A stretch of DNA of 64,000 nt from Chryseobacterium aquaeductus (GTDB taxonomy: Bacteria; Bacteroidota; Bacteroidia; Flavobacteriales; Weeksellaceae): NCBI RefSeq assembly GCF_905175375.1, contig NZ_CAJIMS010000001.1, forward strand, positions 744,001 to 808,000, in the 5' to 3' direction. Shown piece by piece: positions 63,294-64,000 of the stretch. The translations under genes and the position numbers were made by a program. Under the pieces are notes generated by a model. That model worked only from the letters and a program-made list of their open reading frames with translations. It did not search any database and had not been told where the DNA came from. Position 1 is the stretch's first letter, and the number at the start of each line of letters is the position of its first letter.

Positions 63294-64000
63294 ATGAAAA
63301 AAATTGTTTTCGCACTCATGATTTTACTTTTTAATCAGGTATCAGCTCAGGAAAAAATCATCGTCTGGCCAAAAGGTCAGATGCCAAATTCTAAAGGATT
63401 ACAATTAAAAACCGAAGAGAAAGAAGGAAGAATTGTACAATTGAAAGAAACCGAACTTTTTGCATTTTTACCTCCAAAAGAAGAAAGAAAACAGATGGCA
63501 GTCATTGTAATTCCGGGTGGTGGATATTACAAACTTACCTATGATCTGGGTGGTTTTCAAATTGCAAAATGGTTTAATACTTTAGGAATTTCTGCTTTTG
63601 TCTTAAATTACAGATTGCCGACTTCACCCGATCTGAAACAGAAAGAAATTGCACCTTTACAAGATATTCAGGCAGCCATAAAATACATCAGAAAAAACGC
63701 TGCACAATACGGCATTTCGCCCGATCAGGTTGGCGTAATAGGAACTTCTGCCGGCGGACATCTGGCTGCCACGGTAAGCAATATCAGTACAGATTATACC
63801 GAATTAAAAGGCGATTGGGAAGGCATTTCAACCATTCCCGACTTTGCGATTTTGGTTTCTCCAGTGATCGATTTGGGAGAATTTGCACACTTGGGAAGTC
63901 GTAACAGTTTGTTGGGAGAAAACGCTTCTCCTGAAAAAATTAATGAATATTCTATGCAAAACCGTGTGACGGAAAAAACGCCGCCTACCATCTTATTTCA
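63294..64000 (+). CDS. Alpha/beta-hydrolase, secreted (3' end outside window)
   Basis: The first 235 codons of a gene cut by the window edge. It has a signal peptide (MKKIVFALMILLFNQVSAQ), the oxyanion loop VIVIPGGGYYKLTYD, and the nucleophile elbow GVIGTSAGGHLAATV with catalytic Ser. The opening WPKGQMPNSKG is common in BD-FAE-like acetyl xylan or pectin esterases of Bacteroidota. The catalytic His should lie beyond the end. It starts 46 bp after kdgF. Confidence 0.85.
   Translation, partial: MKKIVFALMILLFNQVSAQEKIIVWPKGQMPNSKGLQLKTEEKEGRIVQLKETELFAFLPPKEERKQMAVIVIPGGGYYKLTYDLGGFQIAKWFNTLGISAFVLNYRLPTSPDLKQKEIAPLQDIQAAIKYIRKNAAQYGISPDQVGVIGTSAGGHLAATVSNISTDYTELKGDWEGISTIPDFAILVSPVIDLGEFAHLGSRNSLLGENASPEKINEYSMQNRVTEKTPPTILF

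Overview
The window looks like a chromosome segment of an AT-rich Bacteroidota, most likely a Flavobacteriia member close to Chryseobacterium. The evidence is a PorZ-type type IX secretion protein, promoter boxes of the form TAnnTTTG, many short intergenic repeats of the kind seen in this group, small gaps with frequent TAATG-type overlaps, and a SusD-type polysaccharide locus. No rRNA, tRNA, CRISPR array or complete insertion sequence was seen.

Region by region: 0-17.5 kb is core metabolism and housekeeping (recG, dapA, a two-gene UshA-like nucleotidase, porZ-recO, mqo, gpsA, an M23 peptidase, an Rrf2-regulated NAD(P)-binding protein, an FKBP). From 18.7 to 24.9 kb lies a minus-strand tellurium-resistance (Ter) stress operon: HAD, PRTase-like protein, TerD, TelA, an unknown helical protein, a second TerD and TerC. 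Two small HTH proteins follow on the plus strand (25.7-26.4 kb). From 26.5 to 34.0 kb is a tightly overlapping six-gene minus-strand operon that I read as a MoxR ATPase / vWA / beta-propeller ternary system with three poorly known partner proteins and a TPR membrane protein. This is the best candidate in the window for an under-described system.

After deoD, the window becomes a pectin-use island (35.4-64 kb). A LacI-type regulator and an AT-rich KAP-type P-loop NTPase precede a minus-strand hexuronate operon (kduI, kduD, uxaC, kdgK, eda, exuT, uxaB, uxaA). Divergent from it is a plus-strand set of secreted pectin enzymes: two CE8 pectin methylesterases, a PL1-like pectate lyase, a DUF4861 protein, GH105, GH43, GH28, a rhamnogalacturonan acetylesterase, two alpha/beta-hydrolases and a KdgF-like cupin. 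Together they remove methyl and acetyl esters, cut homogalacturonan and rhamnogalacturonan, and carry galacturonate and unsaturated galacturonate to pyruvate and glyceraldehyde 3-phosphate via KDG.

The 825-bp divergent control region carries two AATCGATT-centred palindromes likely to be LacI-family operators. The SusC/SusD uptake pair expected there is reduced to the C-terminal part of SusD, fused directly to the promoter region. Several families of dispersed, often self-complementary repeats sit between the genes, some inside the uronate operon.
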